This document shows positions 14,936 to 26,100 of a stretch of DNA of 30,706 bases, in pieces. Location: NCBI GenBank assembly GCA_023436065.1, contig JAEZKU010000010.1, positions 1-30,706 of the forward strand, in the 5' to 3' direction. This DNA is from Bacillota bacterium. Lineage in GTDB: Bacteria; Bacillota; Clostridia; Lachnospirales; Lachnospiraceae. The notes under the pieces were generated by a model. The model searched no databases and was not told the origin of the DNA. It saw only the letters and a program-made list of their open reading frames with translations. Every line of letters starts with the position of its first letter. The first letter of the stretch is position 1. Both the position numbers and the translations under genes were made by a program.

Positions 14936-17182
14936 ATGAAGAAAAATACTGATCAGATCATTCAGATGGATTTTTCCGAGGAAATGAAGACAAGCTATCG
15001 GGATTATGCCATGAGTGTTATTATTGCCCGTGCTTTACCTGATGTCAGAGATGGTTTGAAGCCGGTACAAAGAAGAATTCTGTATTCCATGATTGAACTG
15101 GGACTGGACCCGGCAAAGCCTCACAGAAAGAGTGCGCGTATTGTCGGTGATACCATGGGTAAGTATCATCCGCACGGTGACAGCTCCATCTATGAAGCCC
15201 TGGTGCGTATGACCGAGGATTTCTCCCTGATGGTTCCTCTGGTAGACGGTCACGGCAATTTTGGTTCCATTGACGGTGACAGTGCCGCTGCGATGCGATA
15301 TACCGAGGCCAGACTCTCCCCGGGCTCCATGGCATTACTGGACCATTTGGAGAAGGGCCTGATTGATTTTGTCCCGAACTTTGATGACAGTGAGAAAGAA
15401 CCGGTTGTACTTCCCGCGATGATACCGAACCTTCTGATTAACGGAACCACCGGTATTGCAGTTGGTATGGCAACCAATATTCCGCCCCATAATCCGGATG
15501 AGGTCATAGACGGTGTCATCGCTTACATGGATAATCCGAATATCACGGTCAGGAAGCTGATGGATTACATACCGGCACCCGACTTCCCGACAGGAGGCAT
15601 CATCACCAATAAAGATGATCTGCCTGCCCTGTACGAGACCGGAGAAGGTAAGATCAGAATCCGCTCAAAGGTTGAGATTGAAAACGGTGATTCCGGCCGT
15701 AAGAATATCGTAATCACAGAAATTCCTTACACCATTGCCGGTAATAAGACCAAGCTGGTCGAGAATCTCGCAGCCTTGATCAAGGATAAAGTATTTGATG
15801 AGATTTATGATGTGCGTGATGAATCCTCCAAGGAGGGTATCCGTATCGTGATCGAGGTGAAGAAGGATCGCGATCTGGACAACCTGTTAAATGGTCTCTA
15901 TAAGAAGACCTGCATGGAAGATACCTATAGTGCTAACCTTCTGGCTGTCAAGGATCAGCAGCCGATCGTGTTCAACCTAAAAAGCCTCCTGAGTGAATTC
16001 GTCAATTTCCAGGTAGAGCTTTATACCAAGGAATACGAATACCTGCTGGATAAAGCCATCAAGCGTCTTGAAATCGTTGGAGGTCTCATCAAGGCAACCG
16101 ATGTCATCGACCTCATTATAGAAATCCTTCGTGGAAGCACCTCCGTAAAGCAGGCAAAGGCTTGTCTGATGGAGGGTAACACAGAGGAAATCCGTTTCAA
16201 ATCGGAGGAGTCTAAAAAAGCTGCCTCCAAGCTGGATTTCACAGAGCGACAGGCAGATGCCATTCTGGCAATGCAATTAAGTAAGTTGATCGGTCTCGAG
16301 ATCCTTAAGCTCCATGAGGAGAACGATTCCCTGAAGAACTCCATCGAGGAATACAATAAGATTCTTGGAGACACCAAAGAACTGTATAAGGTAATCAAGG
16401 GTCGTCTCAGAGAATACAAGAAGATCTTCCACAGAGACAGAAGGACTGTCCTTGACAATGCAGCGATTTCCGAATATGTGGAAGAGGTTAAGATTGAAGA
16501 TATCTATGTCCTGATTGATCGTTTCGGCTATACCAAGTCCATCGACTCAGTCAGCTATTCCAGAGCCTCCGAGGAGAACCTGAAGGAATTCGTCCATATT
16601 ATCCTGATGAAGAATACCGACAGGCTATGTGTATTTACCGCAGAGGGTAATATGTATCAGGTTAAGGCTGAGACAATACCAAGATGCAAATTCAAGGATA
16701 AGGGTGTACTGATCCATAACCTGTGTAAGCTGGGCAAGGAAAATGTGGTGCTCTATACCTCCTTTGAACAGCTGTATGAATCCCAGCTCCTCTTTACCAC
16801 CAAAGCCGGCTTTATCAAGCAGGTATCCGGTGTGGAATTTGAAACAAACCGTTCTCAGATCGTCTCCACCAAGCTGGAGGAAAAGGATGAAATCGTAGCA
16901 ATCAATCTGCTATCCGCACATGAGGTTCTGGCAGGTAATCTTAAGGTAATTGTTCTGACAGAAAAGGGTCTATCCCTCGGCTTCCCTCTTACTGAGGTCA
17001 GTGAGCTGAAGAAGACCAGCCGCGGTGTGAAAGCAATCACGCTGGAAAAGAATGATTCGGTAGCCTTCGCGACTGCACTGAATCCGAACGTGGATACCTT
17101 CCAGTTCAACGAGAAAACCTTAAGTGCCAAGAAGGTCCGCATGCGCAAGCGGGGAGACAAGGGACAGAAGGCTACCCTGTAG
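14936..17182 (+). CDS. parC: Type IIA DNA topoisomerase subunit A (topoisomerase IV ParC / second GyrA)
   Basis: DNA cleavage and rejoining subunit; 748 residues. The breakage domain has the active tyrosine at Tyr122 (AMRYTEARL), YHPHGDSSIYEALVRM at 77-92 (the quinolone-resistance region, with Ser83 and Glu87) and LPDVRDGLKPVQRRIL at 34-49. A coiled-coil tower follows, with LDFTERQADAILAMQLSKL. The C-terminal beta-pinwheel (about 515-725) is short and lacks a canonical GyrA box QRRGGKG at the expected site, where CKFKDKGVLIHN stands. The lysine-rich tail RMRKRGDKGQKATL ends the protein. Absence of the GyrA box argues for decatenation (topoisomerase IV) over negative supercoiling. GGAGGT lies five bases before the ATG. 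Confidence 0.93.
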   Translation: MKKNTDQIIQMDFSEEMKTSYRDYAMSVIIARALPDVRDGLKPVQRRILYSMIELGLDPAKPHRKSARIVGDTMGKYHPHGDSSIYEALVRMTEDFSLMVPLVDGHGNFGSIDGDSAAAMRYTEARLSPGSMALLDHLEKGLIDFVPNFDDSEKEPVVLPAMIPNLLINGTTGIAVGMATNIPPHNPDEVIDGVIAYMDNPNITVRKLMDYIPAPDFPTGGIITNKDDLPALYETGEGKIRIRSKVEIENGDSGRKNIVITEIPYTIAGNKTKLVENLAALIKDKVFDEIYDVRDESSKEGIRIVIEVKKDRDLDNLLNGLYKKTCMEDTYSANLLAVKDQQPIVFNLKSLLSEFVNFQVELYTKEYEYLLDKAIKRLEIVGGLIKATDVIDLIIEILRGSTSVKQAKACLMEGNTEEIRFKSEESKKAASKLDFTERQADAILAMQLSKLIGLEILKLHEENDSLKNSIEEYNKILGDTKELYKVIKGRLREYKKIFHRDRRTVLDNAAISEYVEEVKIEDIYVLIDRFGYTKSIDSVSYSRASEENLKEFVHIILMKNTDRLCVFTAEGNMYQVKAETIPRCKFKDKGVLIHNLCKLGKENVVLYTSFEQLYESQLLFTTKAGFIKQVSGVEFETNRSQIVSTKLEEKDEIVAINLLSAHEVLAGNLKVIVLTEKGLSLGFPLTEVSELKKTSRGVKAITLEKNDSVAFATALNPNVDTFQFNEKTLSAKKVRMRKRGDKGQKATL

Positions 17183-17205
17183 CTTCCCAGTTTGACATTA
17201 TTATG

Positions 17206-17245
17206 AAGGGGCTGCCGCATAAAATTATGTGGCGGCCCTTTTTGC
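17206..17245 (+). terminator. Terminator of the topoisomerase operon, inside the left end of the fold-back element
   Basis: GGGCTGCCGCATAA (17209-17222) pairs with TTATGTGGCGGCCC (17225-17238) with two G-U pairs, and CTTTTT follows. It starts 27 bp after the parC stop. Confidence 0.85.
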
Positions 17246-17495
17246 TTGTGGTGTTTATCACATTTTAGGTTATGTTAAAAGCGTGTGGATGCTTACTCCA
17301 ACGGAGACACGTTCTCACTCGGTTGCCGCTCATAGCGGTACATAAGGCTGTGACAGAAATTCACTGTCACAGCCTAAGTACCGATGGCGACAAACGGTCA
17401 CCTTATGGAGTAATCATTCACACGCTATAGTTTTAGGTATTGCTGTGATAAACATTCTAATTTTTGAAGTGCCACACAATTTTATGCAGCAGCCC
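17208..17495. mobile_element. MITE-like fold-back element, about 288 bp
   Basis: The whole segment folds on itself. Terminal repeats of 25 bp match at 23 positions (17209-17233 against 17471-17495; left end GGGCTGCCGCATAAAATT). Nested inside are TGTTTATCACA (17252-17262) with TGTGATAAACA (17444-17454), a 21-bp arm (17280-17300 with 17406-17426, 19 matches), CGGTAC with GTACCG, and a perfect core AGGCTGTGACAG (17345-17356) with CTGTCACAGCCT (17364-17375). No open frame is present, and no clear target-site duplication was seen at the flanks. The GGGGCTG-type ends resemble those of DDE insertion sequences, but the parent family is not identified. It fills most of the gap between the convergent topoisomerase and GH94 genes. 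Confidence 0.7.
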
Positions 17496-17627
17496 TGCTT
17501 TAACTAAGATTATCTTATTAAAGTACATAGAGTAAAGCTTTAAGGCAACCTTTTTTTCCGTTTTGATCCTGCTTGAAGGTAAAGGGCAGGATAGAGGATA
17601 ATGGAAGTAAGGGTTGTGGATACGCTT
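17496..17627. other. Remainder of the gap downstream of the GH94 gene
   Basis: AT-rich spacer with a hairpin, ATCCTGC (17566-17572) with GCAGGAT (17586-17592). It lies 36 bp beyond the GH94 stop but has no U run on the minus strand, so termination of that gene may rely on the fold-back element instead. Confidence 0.4.
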
Positions 17628-20060
17628 CTACACGATTACGAGGTGTGGTTTTCCGTCGTCGATGAGCTTTACCCGGTTGCCGGGATGAGTTTTTCCGTCT
17701 ATGGAAAGGGATTCTGTGGTGAGCTTTCCTTTACTTCGGCTTTCTATTCGGATTTCATACTCGGTGGTGCCATAGCGGTAATGAATCATATAGTCACCGA
17801 AGTTTGCGGGTGTGGACGGGTCGATGATGAGCTCATCTTTTTCTTTTCGCAGTCCCAAAAACCAAAATAATAACCCTTGATACATCCACCCGGCAGAGCC
17901 GGTGTACCAGCTCCAGCCGCCTCTTCCGGTGTAGGGTGGGCTTAAGGATATGTCAGCAATCATGACATAAGGCTCCTTCTCATAGCGAAGTGCATCCTTT
18001 TTATTATGCGTGATATGGATGGGATTGAGTATGGTAAACAGCGTATGAGCCATACAGTAGTCCTTGAGCTTGGCTGTCGCTATGGCAAGCCAGACTGCCG
18101 CATGGGTATACTGACCACCGTTTTCACGGATACCCGGGATATAATTCTTAATATAGCCCGGATTCTTCTCCGTCTTATCAAAGGGGGGATATAGAAGCAG
18201 TGAAAGTGCCTCCTCTTCCCTGACAAGGTAACGCCAGGCCGACTGCATCGCAGTCTTTGCCCTTACCTGATCGGCTCCTTCTGAGATCACGCTCCAGGAC
18301 TGGCTGATGGAGTCGATCCTGCATTCGTCGCTGTCCTTCGTTCCAAGCTTCGTACCATCATCATAATACGCCCTCAGATACCATTCTCCATCCCAGGCAT
18401 GCTTCTCGATTGAGTCAATCAGGTCTTCCCGTTTCTTCTGTAGTTCATCTGCATAACTGAATTCGCGCATTTCATGGCACAGCGGGATAAAATCGCCGAG
18501 CAGGGTATAAAAAAACCATGCCAGCCAGACACTTTCCCCTTTGCCTCCGATCCCCACCTTATCCATTCCGTCATTCCAGTCTCCGCCTCCCATCAACGGA
18601 AGTCCGTGAGCTCCGGGCTTTGTTCTGTTGATTGCCTTCTTACAGTGTTCATATACGCTTCCGGTAAGTTCAGATACCTCCGGAATAAACATCAAATCAT
18701 GCTGCCCATCCTCCAATATCGGACCCTTGATATAGGGTACCTCTTCCCGAAGGATACCGGTATCACCTGTGCTTCGGATATAGGCTGCTACGCAGTAAGG
18801 CAGCCAGAGAAGATCGTCGGTAATCCTCGTCCTGACTCCGACTCCCATGGGCGGATGCCACCAATGCTGAACATCACCCTCTTCAAACTGTCTGCTGCAG
18901 GCTGTCAGTATCTGTCTTCGAAGCGTCTGCGGCTCAGTAAGAACCAGTGCCAGGGTATCCTGAAGCTGATCCCGGTATCCGTATGCTCCACCACATTGAT
19001 AGAAAGCTGCGCGGGCATTGATACGACAGGATATGGTCTGATAGAGCAGCCAACCGTTGATCAGGTAATCCACTGCCTTATCCTTTGTCTTAACCTGCAC
19101 CACACCCAGCATTTTGTCCCAATAGGCTATTACCTCCTCCAACTCCCGCTCAGCCAAAGCCACGCTGGAGCATTTACTCCGAAGCCTTATAAGCTCTTCT
19201 CTGTCACCGCATTCACCGAGGCCGAACAACACCGTCCTGCTCTCCCCGGGTGGAATCTCCACAGAGATCTGAAGGGCCCCGCAGGGATCAAGGCAGACTC
19301 CGACATGTTCGGAAAGACTCATCTCCGCCCCGCGGGGTTCCAGTATGCTGCACTTCTGCCCCAGAAATTCATCCCTGTCACCGGTATATCCGATGATTGG
19401 TTCACTTGAGAAGAGAAAAGCTGTTCTGTCTTCAAAGCTCATTTTGTAGATATTATTGGCGCAAAGACACTGCTGCTCCGTATCAAAGGAGGTCCGTATA
19501 TAAGGATTGGTATGCTCCCTCTGCGTCCCCAGTACCCATTCCACATAGCAGGTCAGCCTCAGATAACGAAGCTGCTCCGTATGATTGGTAAGCTTTATCA
19601 TCCAAAGCTTCAGTGGATCCTGAAGCGTGGTAAATACAGTCATCTCCTGGCCGATTCCCTGCTCCTCATGAAGGAAGCGGGAATAGCCGAAGCCATGTCT
19701 GACGATATAGGTTCCCTTATCTGTCCTACCTAAGGAGACAGGAGTCATAACCTCTCCCGAGACCTCATCCAGGATATAGATTGCCTCAGAAGCTTTATCC
19801 GTGACTGGATCATTGGACCAGGAGGTCAGCTTATTCTCCCTGCTGTTCATACTCCAGGTAAAGCCAGCCCCTGCTTCCGATATCTGAAACCCAAAGTTTT
19901 TGTTGGCAATCACATTGATCCACGGTGCCGGAGGTCGATTACCTCCCTCCAGAAGGATTTCATACTCTTTCCCATCCCTGATAAAGCCTCCGAAGCCGTT
20001 AAAAAACTCCTTAGTCTCCTCTTTTGGAGCAGTATTTACCGGCATAGTCGCAAGTTCCAC
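17628..20060 (-). CDS. GH94 phosphorylase module of a split cyclic beta-1,2-glucan synthase
   Basis: An 810-residue GH94 protein matching the C-terminal phosphorylase module of NdvB/Cgs, which trims beta-1,2-glucan chains with phosphate and so sets chain length. Residues 18-50 (FFNGFGGFIRDGKEYEILL, then PAPWINVIAN) match the point where this module begins in full-length synthases. The (alpha/alpha)6 barrel carries the general-acid motif GGGDWNDGMDKVG near 494, QLQDTLALV near 363 and GGQYTHAAVWLAIA near 660. Near the C-terminus come GRGGWSWYTGSAGWMY and the phosphate-site region. The start is a GTG at 20060 with AAAGGAGG eight bases upstream; an ATG five codons later is possible. The rest of the synthase ends 124 bp upstream in a different frame. 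It could alternatively act as a free 1,2-beta-oligoglucan phosphorylase. Confidence 0.9.
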   Translation of the reverse strand: MELATMPVNTAPKEETKEFFNGFGGFIRDGKEYEILLEGGNRPPAPWINVIANKNFGFQISEAGAGFTWSMNSRENKLTSWSNDPVTDKASEAIYILDEVSGEVMTPVSLGRTDKGTYIVRHGFGYSRFLHEEQGIGQEMTVFTTLQDPLKLWMIKLTNHTEQLRYLRLTCYVEWVLGTQREHTNPYIRTSFDTEQQCLCANNIYKMSFEDRTAFLFSSEPIIGYTGDRDEFLGQKCSILEPRGAEMSLSEHVGVCLDPCGALQISVEIPPGESRTVLFGLGECGDREELIRLRSKCSSVALAERELEEVIAYWDKMLGVVQVKTKDKAVDYLINGWLLYQTISCRINARAAFYQCGGAYGYRDQLQDTLALVLTEPQTLRRQILTACSRQFEEGDVQHWWHPPMGVGVRTRITDDLLWLPYCVAAYIRSTGDTGILREEVPYIKGPILEDGQHDLMFIPEVSELTGSVYEHCKKAINRTKPGAHGLPLMGGGDWNDGMDKVGIGGKGESVWLAWFFYTLLGDFIPLCHEMREFSYADELQKKREDLIDSIEKHAWDGEWYLRAYYDDGTKLGTKDSDECRIDSISQSWSVISEGADQVRAKTAMQSAWRYLVREEEALSLLLYPPFDKTEKNPGYIKNYIPGIRENGGQYTHAAVWLAIATAKLKDYCMAHTLFTILNPIHITHNKKDALRYEKEPYVMIADISLSPPYTGRGGWSWYTGSAGWMYQGLLFWFLGLRKEKDELIIDPSTPANFGDYMIHYRYGTTEYEIRIESRSKGKLTTESLSIDGKTHPGNRVKLIDDGKPHLVIV

Positions 20061-20067
20061 TTGATAA

Positions 20068-20184
20068 TCCTCCTTTGGTAAATATAACTTTGTTAATAAC
20101 TAGAGTAGGAGGATTTTCCTCCTTTGGTAAATATAACTTCATTGATAACTAGAACAGGAGGATTTTCCTCCTTTGGTAAATATA
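20068..20184. repeat. 49-bp tandem repeats at the junction of the split synthase genes
   Basis: Two full units (20068-20116, 20117-20165; 44 of 49 positions identical) and a 19-bp partial third (20166-20184) fill the whole intercistronic gap. On the minus strand each unit begins its overlap with AAAGGAGGA, so there are three Shine-Dalgarno copies. Where units meet, the sequence AGGAGGA-AAA-TCCTCCT forms a 7-bp hairpin that would hide the upstream two copies. Only the copy just before the GTG of the GH94 gene lacks a partner. Tandem and without spacers, so not CRISPR. Confidence 0.85.
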
Positions 20185-23100
20185 CTAAGCTTCATATTCT
20201 TCCAACATTTCATACAGATTATCCTTGGCATTCTTAAAATAGATTCCGGTCTCATAGGAGAATACCACCCTGGCTACGGTGTACAGCAGATCAAGCTCTG
20301 CCTGGGACAGATCATAGGTATGAAGCATGAAAAAGCTTGGTTTGTCTCCATCATTATCGTAAATCCGAAGCGAACTGGTAAGCTCATTGATCAGATAATC
20401 CACTTCCTGCAGATAACCGTGGGCTGCAGTTGTCAGTATGACCAGATCCACCGGTATTCTATTAATTCTGAGGTATTCATAGGCTTTCAATACATCCCGT
20501 ATCATCCGTTCCTCACTGATGTCCGAAACCTGCAGCAGCAGGATGGGCTGATCTCCCGATATGCCAAACCGCCATAAACCACTCTGGTTCTTCTCATTAC
20601 GCAGGATATATTCCGCCGGTCCCCGGTAGAGGTTCGACGGATAGAAAATCGGACTGATCAATTCCTGGAAAGCATTCAACTGAACCTTATTGATTTCCAG
20701 ATATTTTAACTCGATATCCTTCTGCAACCGGAATTTTTCAAGAATGTCATCCATACGGTAGGCTACACTGAGCTCCTCACCGATCACCTTTGCTTCTTCC
20801 TTTGAAGCACATACCCCTGTAATAAAGGCAAGTGTCATCGTCTCTCCCGGATTAAGGCAGAACTCTGCCCGAAGGCTCATGATCGGATCATTACAGAAGC
20901 CGGAGCGATTGGATAGAGGGATGCTTTGAACCACCGTTTCCGGGTTGGCAAGGGTATTGTTCCTTCCGATAAAATGTTTTCTGTCATTTTCATATTCGAT
21001 TTTTCTGCACAGCTTTTTATTCGTACGTAACATATGCAGCAGAAATGGCTTTTCCCCGGTGTTCTTTCCTCTTCTTCTTGTGAGAAATATCGCTTCCTCC
21101 TCTAAGAATTCACTCTCCAGAAACAGCTTATTAAAGGCAGGATGACTTAACTCAGCGAGATGGGTATCACCAACCATCTCAAGATAGCTGGTAATCTCCA
21201 GACGCTTTTCCTCTCTGCTGTGATTGGTAATGCTCAGCTTCCTGATCTCAATGTCTAAGTCAGCGTCCAGACTGACCAGTGTATGGGTGGAGATGTCTCC
21301 ATCCTTGCGCTTAAACTCCGCCTGATAGGGTGTAAATACGGTCTGGTACTCCTCAGGCTCTGTCATGGTAGGATGATAAGCGGCGCTCCACAGTCTTCCG
21401 GTATTCTTATCCTTGATATAGATATAGCTTCCGGTATTGGCATAGATATCTGCCCTGAATCGATAAAGCATCCTGTCCTCATATTTGCTGAAACCATCCC
21501 CATCCGAGGTGATCATCAGGGCGTACCGTCCATTCGAGAGATAATTCACAACAGGAACTGCCGGTGCTACACCGCTGATATAGCGGCTGTTGTAACCGTC
21601 CTCCCGGAAAAGCGGCTTCCCGATCTTAATGGTATAGCCTCGTTTTGCCAAGGAAATCAGATGTGACTGTCTCTTCTCCTCTAAGAGCACCTCCACGGCC
21701 TTAATCATAGGCTCAGCATGAAATCGCTCCCGCAGAATTCCCTGATGCAGGTAATTATTGATGGCTGCCAGTATCATTCCCTGATGATGCGCCATATAGG
21801 ATCTGACGATACAATAGGGAGTCATATCCACGGAGCTTGGAAGGTTAAAATCTATGGCCTCATAGAAACCATAGTCTCCAAAGGCACCCAGCTTCTGCAG
21901 CTCTTTTAAATTAGCCAGACATTCCTGATCTGTGACATCCAGTGCCAGCATCGTTGCATAAGGTGCTGTTACCATGGAGTTCTTACGAACAGGCTGAAGT
22001 CTGATCTTCGGTACACCAAAGGCCTTATATTGATAATTGGAATTTAGGTCAAAGCGGTAATATTGGGACTCGGAAATCCCCCAGGGGATCCCCGCTTCCT
22101 TCGCATAGTTCATATGCTGGAATACTGCTGCTTTTGATGTCTGGGAAAATACAGAGCCTTCGTATTCTTTAAATACCAGATTCGGCATCAGATATTCGAA
22201 CATGGTTCCACTCCAGGATACGAAGCAGGGAATTCCCTTGACAATTGTTAAAGGTCTGCCCAATTTATACCAATGCTTGAGCGGTATCTGTGTCGTAGCA
22301 ATTGCATACAGACTCGTTAATGCCGATTCCGAAGCCATCAGGTCATAGCATCCGGCATCCAGCTGATTCGTATCCACATGATATCCTATATGGAACAGCA
22401 ATCTCTGATAATTAAACAAAGCTCCAAAATCAGCATTTGTCAGTATATGATCTATCGTGTTACTTAATCTTCTTACTCTGTTTTGCAGGGCTGCCCCATG
22501 CTTTTCGTTTTCTGCGATCATCCTTAAGCTGGGACATTGCTCCAGACTCTTATCCTTTAACTTGAGCGCACAGACCTCATTTACCATTTGGTCAACAGCA
22601 TTTAGAAATTCCTTCGTCCTTCCGCATCCGTCCGTATCCTCAGGTCTGCGTCGGGCGCATTCTCTCTTACTCAGTTCTTCCGTCATCCTGTCCCATATTT
22701 CAGTAATATCTGCAGTAAAGTCACCTATGGTGTTATAATTGTCTTTTAATTCATGTACCATCTGATATCCTTTCTCCTTCTGAAGCTCCAGATTACTTTG
22801 CCGGAGAAGATATCTAAGTTCACTGATAAAGGCGGGGGAATAAAGCGGTTGATCCAAAAGCTTCTGAAGACCATTCTTCAACGTAAGCAGGTGACCAAGG
22901 AAGTTCCCGCTGTCAACCGTGGAGATATATGCAGGATTCAGCACCTCAAGTGTACCAATATGATACCAGTTAAACAGATGCCCCTTCCATTTCATCATCC
23001 TTTGAACTGTGTCCATCAGCTGCTCTACAGACTGCACGGTAGAGCTTGCTGTCTCAAAACCGAAATCCCATGCAGAGAGAATTGCCAGAAACTGCAGTCC

Positions 23101-26100
23101 GATATTGGTGGGTGATGTCTTATCACTGATTTTCTCCACCTGTGACATCTGACAGTTATCCGGGCACAGATAATGATTCTCCTTGGTCGAGAAGGTCTTG
23201 AAGAAGCGCCAGGTCCTTCTGGCGGTCTCTAATAACAATTCGGTATCCTGCACCTGTTCTTTTCTGCTTGCAGCGGGCTGACTGATATGATAAGCAATCA
23301 GGTAGGAGAAAGCCCAGACAAGACAGACAACTGCTGCCAGAAGCCTGCCTAAGATGCTACCCGGTATCGTCAGCACCAGCAGAAAAAGCAGTACTGCCGG
23401 CACGAGGGAGCTGATCATTGTCAGAAAGTATCCTCTTTTGGTGTGTATGATTGAGGAATCCACTGCTTCTGCCGTATTCCACCGCAACAGGTTCCTTCTG
23501 CTGATATAAAGCCGGTACAAGGTTCGAAGCATAGCATCCGTTGCAATGTAGGCCCGATAGGGCATGATCGTAAATTCCAATACCGCTCTCTTTACCATGG
23601 TTCCCAGTGCCTTCAAGAAGCCCTTGTAGACCAGAGCCAGCTTCGGTCGAAACAGTTTCTGGGCCAGGGTTGAACATGTAAGAACAATCAGCCCGAAGAT
23701 ATCAATAAAGAACACGGGTAAAATCCACAAATACCACGCCTCGGGGAATAAGGCATAGTTCATCAGTAGAAATAGAGTCTTGCTTAAAGGCACCATGCTT
23801 CGCCTTAAGTTATCAAAGACCTTCCATTTCGCAAGTGCACACAGAGACTTACCGTCCGCAGTCTTCTTGAAGAAGAGCCAGGGCAGCAGCTGCCAGTCAC
23901 CTCTGATCCAACGGTGCTCCCTCTTAGCAAATGCAATCACACTGGAGGGAAAGCTGTCCATCACCTTTGCATTACTGGAAAATGCCGTCCTTGCATAGCA
24001 GCTTTCAAAAAGATCATGGCTTAGTATTCTATTCTCCGGTACCTTCTTATGAAGAAGCTTATGAAAGGCTTTCACATCATAGATACCTTTTCCGGTATAA
24101 ATCCCTTCATTAAAGATGTCCTGGTAGATATCTGAAATCACGGCACCATAATGTGCGAGTCCGGATTCACCCCCAAATATCTTCGCAAAGGAACTCCCTT
24201 TTCTGTCAACGATATGATTTCTGACCGAGGGCTGGATGATGACATAGCCCTCCATGACCTTCTGATTGGCCTCATCCAGGAGTGGGCGGTTCAGCGGATG
24301 ATCGATGAGTCCGACCAGCTTGGCCGCATTATCACGAAGCAGATTCGTATCGGCATCCAGGGTGATGACATATCGAAAGCTTCTTAAGATGCTTTCATCG
24401 GTGAGAAGAAAGGAATAGCTGGTTTCTTCGATAGCCGCACCGCATAACAAATGATTGAACTCCTCCAGCTTGCCTCTTTTCCTCTCCCACCCCATATAGC
24501 AGTTCTCCGAGGGGTTCCACAGACGGTTTCTGATGAAGAGAGAAAACCTTTGATGCTCGGATGGATATTGCTCATTCAGCTCCTTCACACGAAGAACCAG
24601 GGCAGCTTCAATCTCCTCATCCTTAGGCAGAAATTCCTCCTGCGAGTCCTCATAATCAACCAGTAGGGCAAAGTACAGATTGGGCTGTCGGTTAGCCAGG
24701 TAATGCTTTTGGAGTCTGTTCAGATACTCGAGTCCCTGTTCTACGGAAGATACAATGACAGGCATGACGACAAAGGTCCTTGCTCCCTCGGGTATCTCTG
24801 ACAGATAGTTCAGGGAAGGGATTTTCTTCACCATGATGTTTCTTGTAAAAATAAAATTATTTAACTCCAAGGCAATACCCAGCAGCATCGGCATAGTGAT
24901 AAAAAAGGTCAGTACAAAAAAGCCTGCACTGTGCTCTTTTCCGAATACTGACACAACATAGGATAGCAGCACAAATGCCAGGAGATAGATCAGAAGCAGG
25001 GAGGAAAAATACAGGTATCCTTTCCGGTTTCTTTTTTGCTTTAATATCCTTGGTTCAGACTGCTTCAGTATCCTTGCCTTCAGGATCGGATAGCCCTTAC
25101 CCAGAAGATAGGTGCCCACATGATGGGGACAATGAAGATCGGTTCGGCCTTCTTCGGCAAGAGTCAGACAAGCATCCGCAATCTTTTCCTCATAGATCTT
25201 ATATCTAAGGGACAGCTTTACGATAACCCCCCGATACATACCCTTGGCCTCTGAATCCATCTTCTGATAGATTCTCTCGGGGTCCATGCCCAGTATCCGT
25301 TCCAGGTAGGAGTATTCTTCAAAGAATTTCTCCTCATCCAGCTCATTGATATCCCGTAGGCTGACAATCAGAGCACGTATCCGTGTCTCGAGACAGGATT
25401 CCACCCGTCCCTCTTCCTGATAAATATCACTGGCATGAAGCCTCTTCCCCTCTGTGGGAAAATGATAATCTAGATATCGCTGTATCGAAATCACATCAAA
25501 GGACATATTCTTTAGCAAATAAAGAACATGTGCATGGAAAGAAGCTGTTTCCTGTTCGGATTTTAGAAAGCAGACACAATTCTTTCTATCTACTTTTCCT
25601 TTATTTTGTGTATACTGGCTGACATCACTAAACAGTGCTGTGATATTCGCTGCCTCCTGCACAGACTCCAGCTTTTCCTTCAGAAAGCGATCCGCGTCTG
25701 ATTTAATCCGGATGAGTTTAAGAATTTCACCCGAAATCTTGATAATTTCCTCCAGCAGGCAGAATCCGAGCATCTCCGGAAGTGCCCATATTTCCTTGTC
25801 AGTCAGTGCAATCTTCTTCTGGTAAGCTTTCAGCATGACCGCAATATTCTCTTCACTGATATGTCCGTTACAGAGTGCGACCATCTTCTTCGCAACAATA
25901 TATATTCTCGGAAATCCCCGATATTGCTTCGTCATCAGGATGGGCAGGATGGCATAGCTGGTACCGGAGGTACGCACTTTCTTAATCTCCCGGTACATCA
26001 TCTGAAAATTATCAAACAACCATCTGGCAGCAGGTATGAGGGAAAGAATATCGCTCGACATTTCAGAGATACTGTCCCTGATTTTATTCAGTTTCTTATA

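Noticed and set aside
18474..19409. 311-residue open frame on the plus strand
   Set aside because: It is wholly antisense to the conserved GH94 gene, has no domain that I recognise and no ribosome site; it is a shadow of codon bias.
20068..20184. Possible CRISPR-like repeats
   Set aside because: The 49-bp units are directly tandem with no spacers and lie in an intercistronic gap.
20061..20187. Simple sequencing frameshift splitting the glucan synthase
   Set aside because: The gap is 124 bp of structured repeats with stops and a strong new ribosome site, not a single-base slip; an assembly error in the repeats cannot be wholly excluded.
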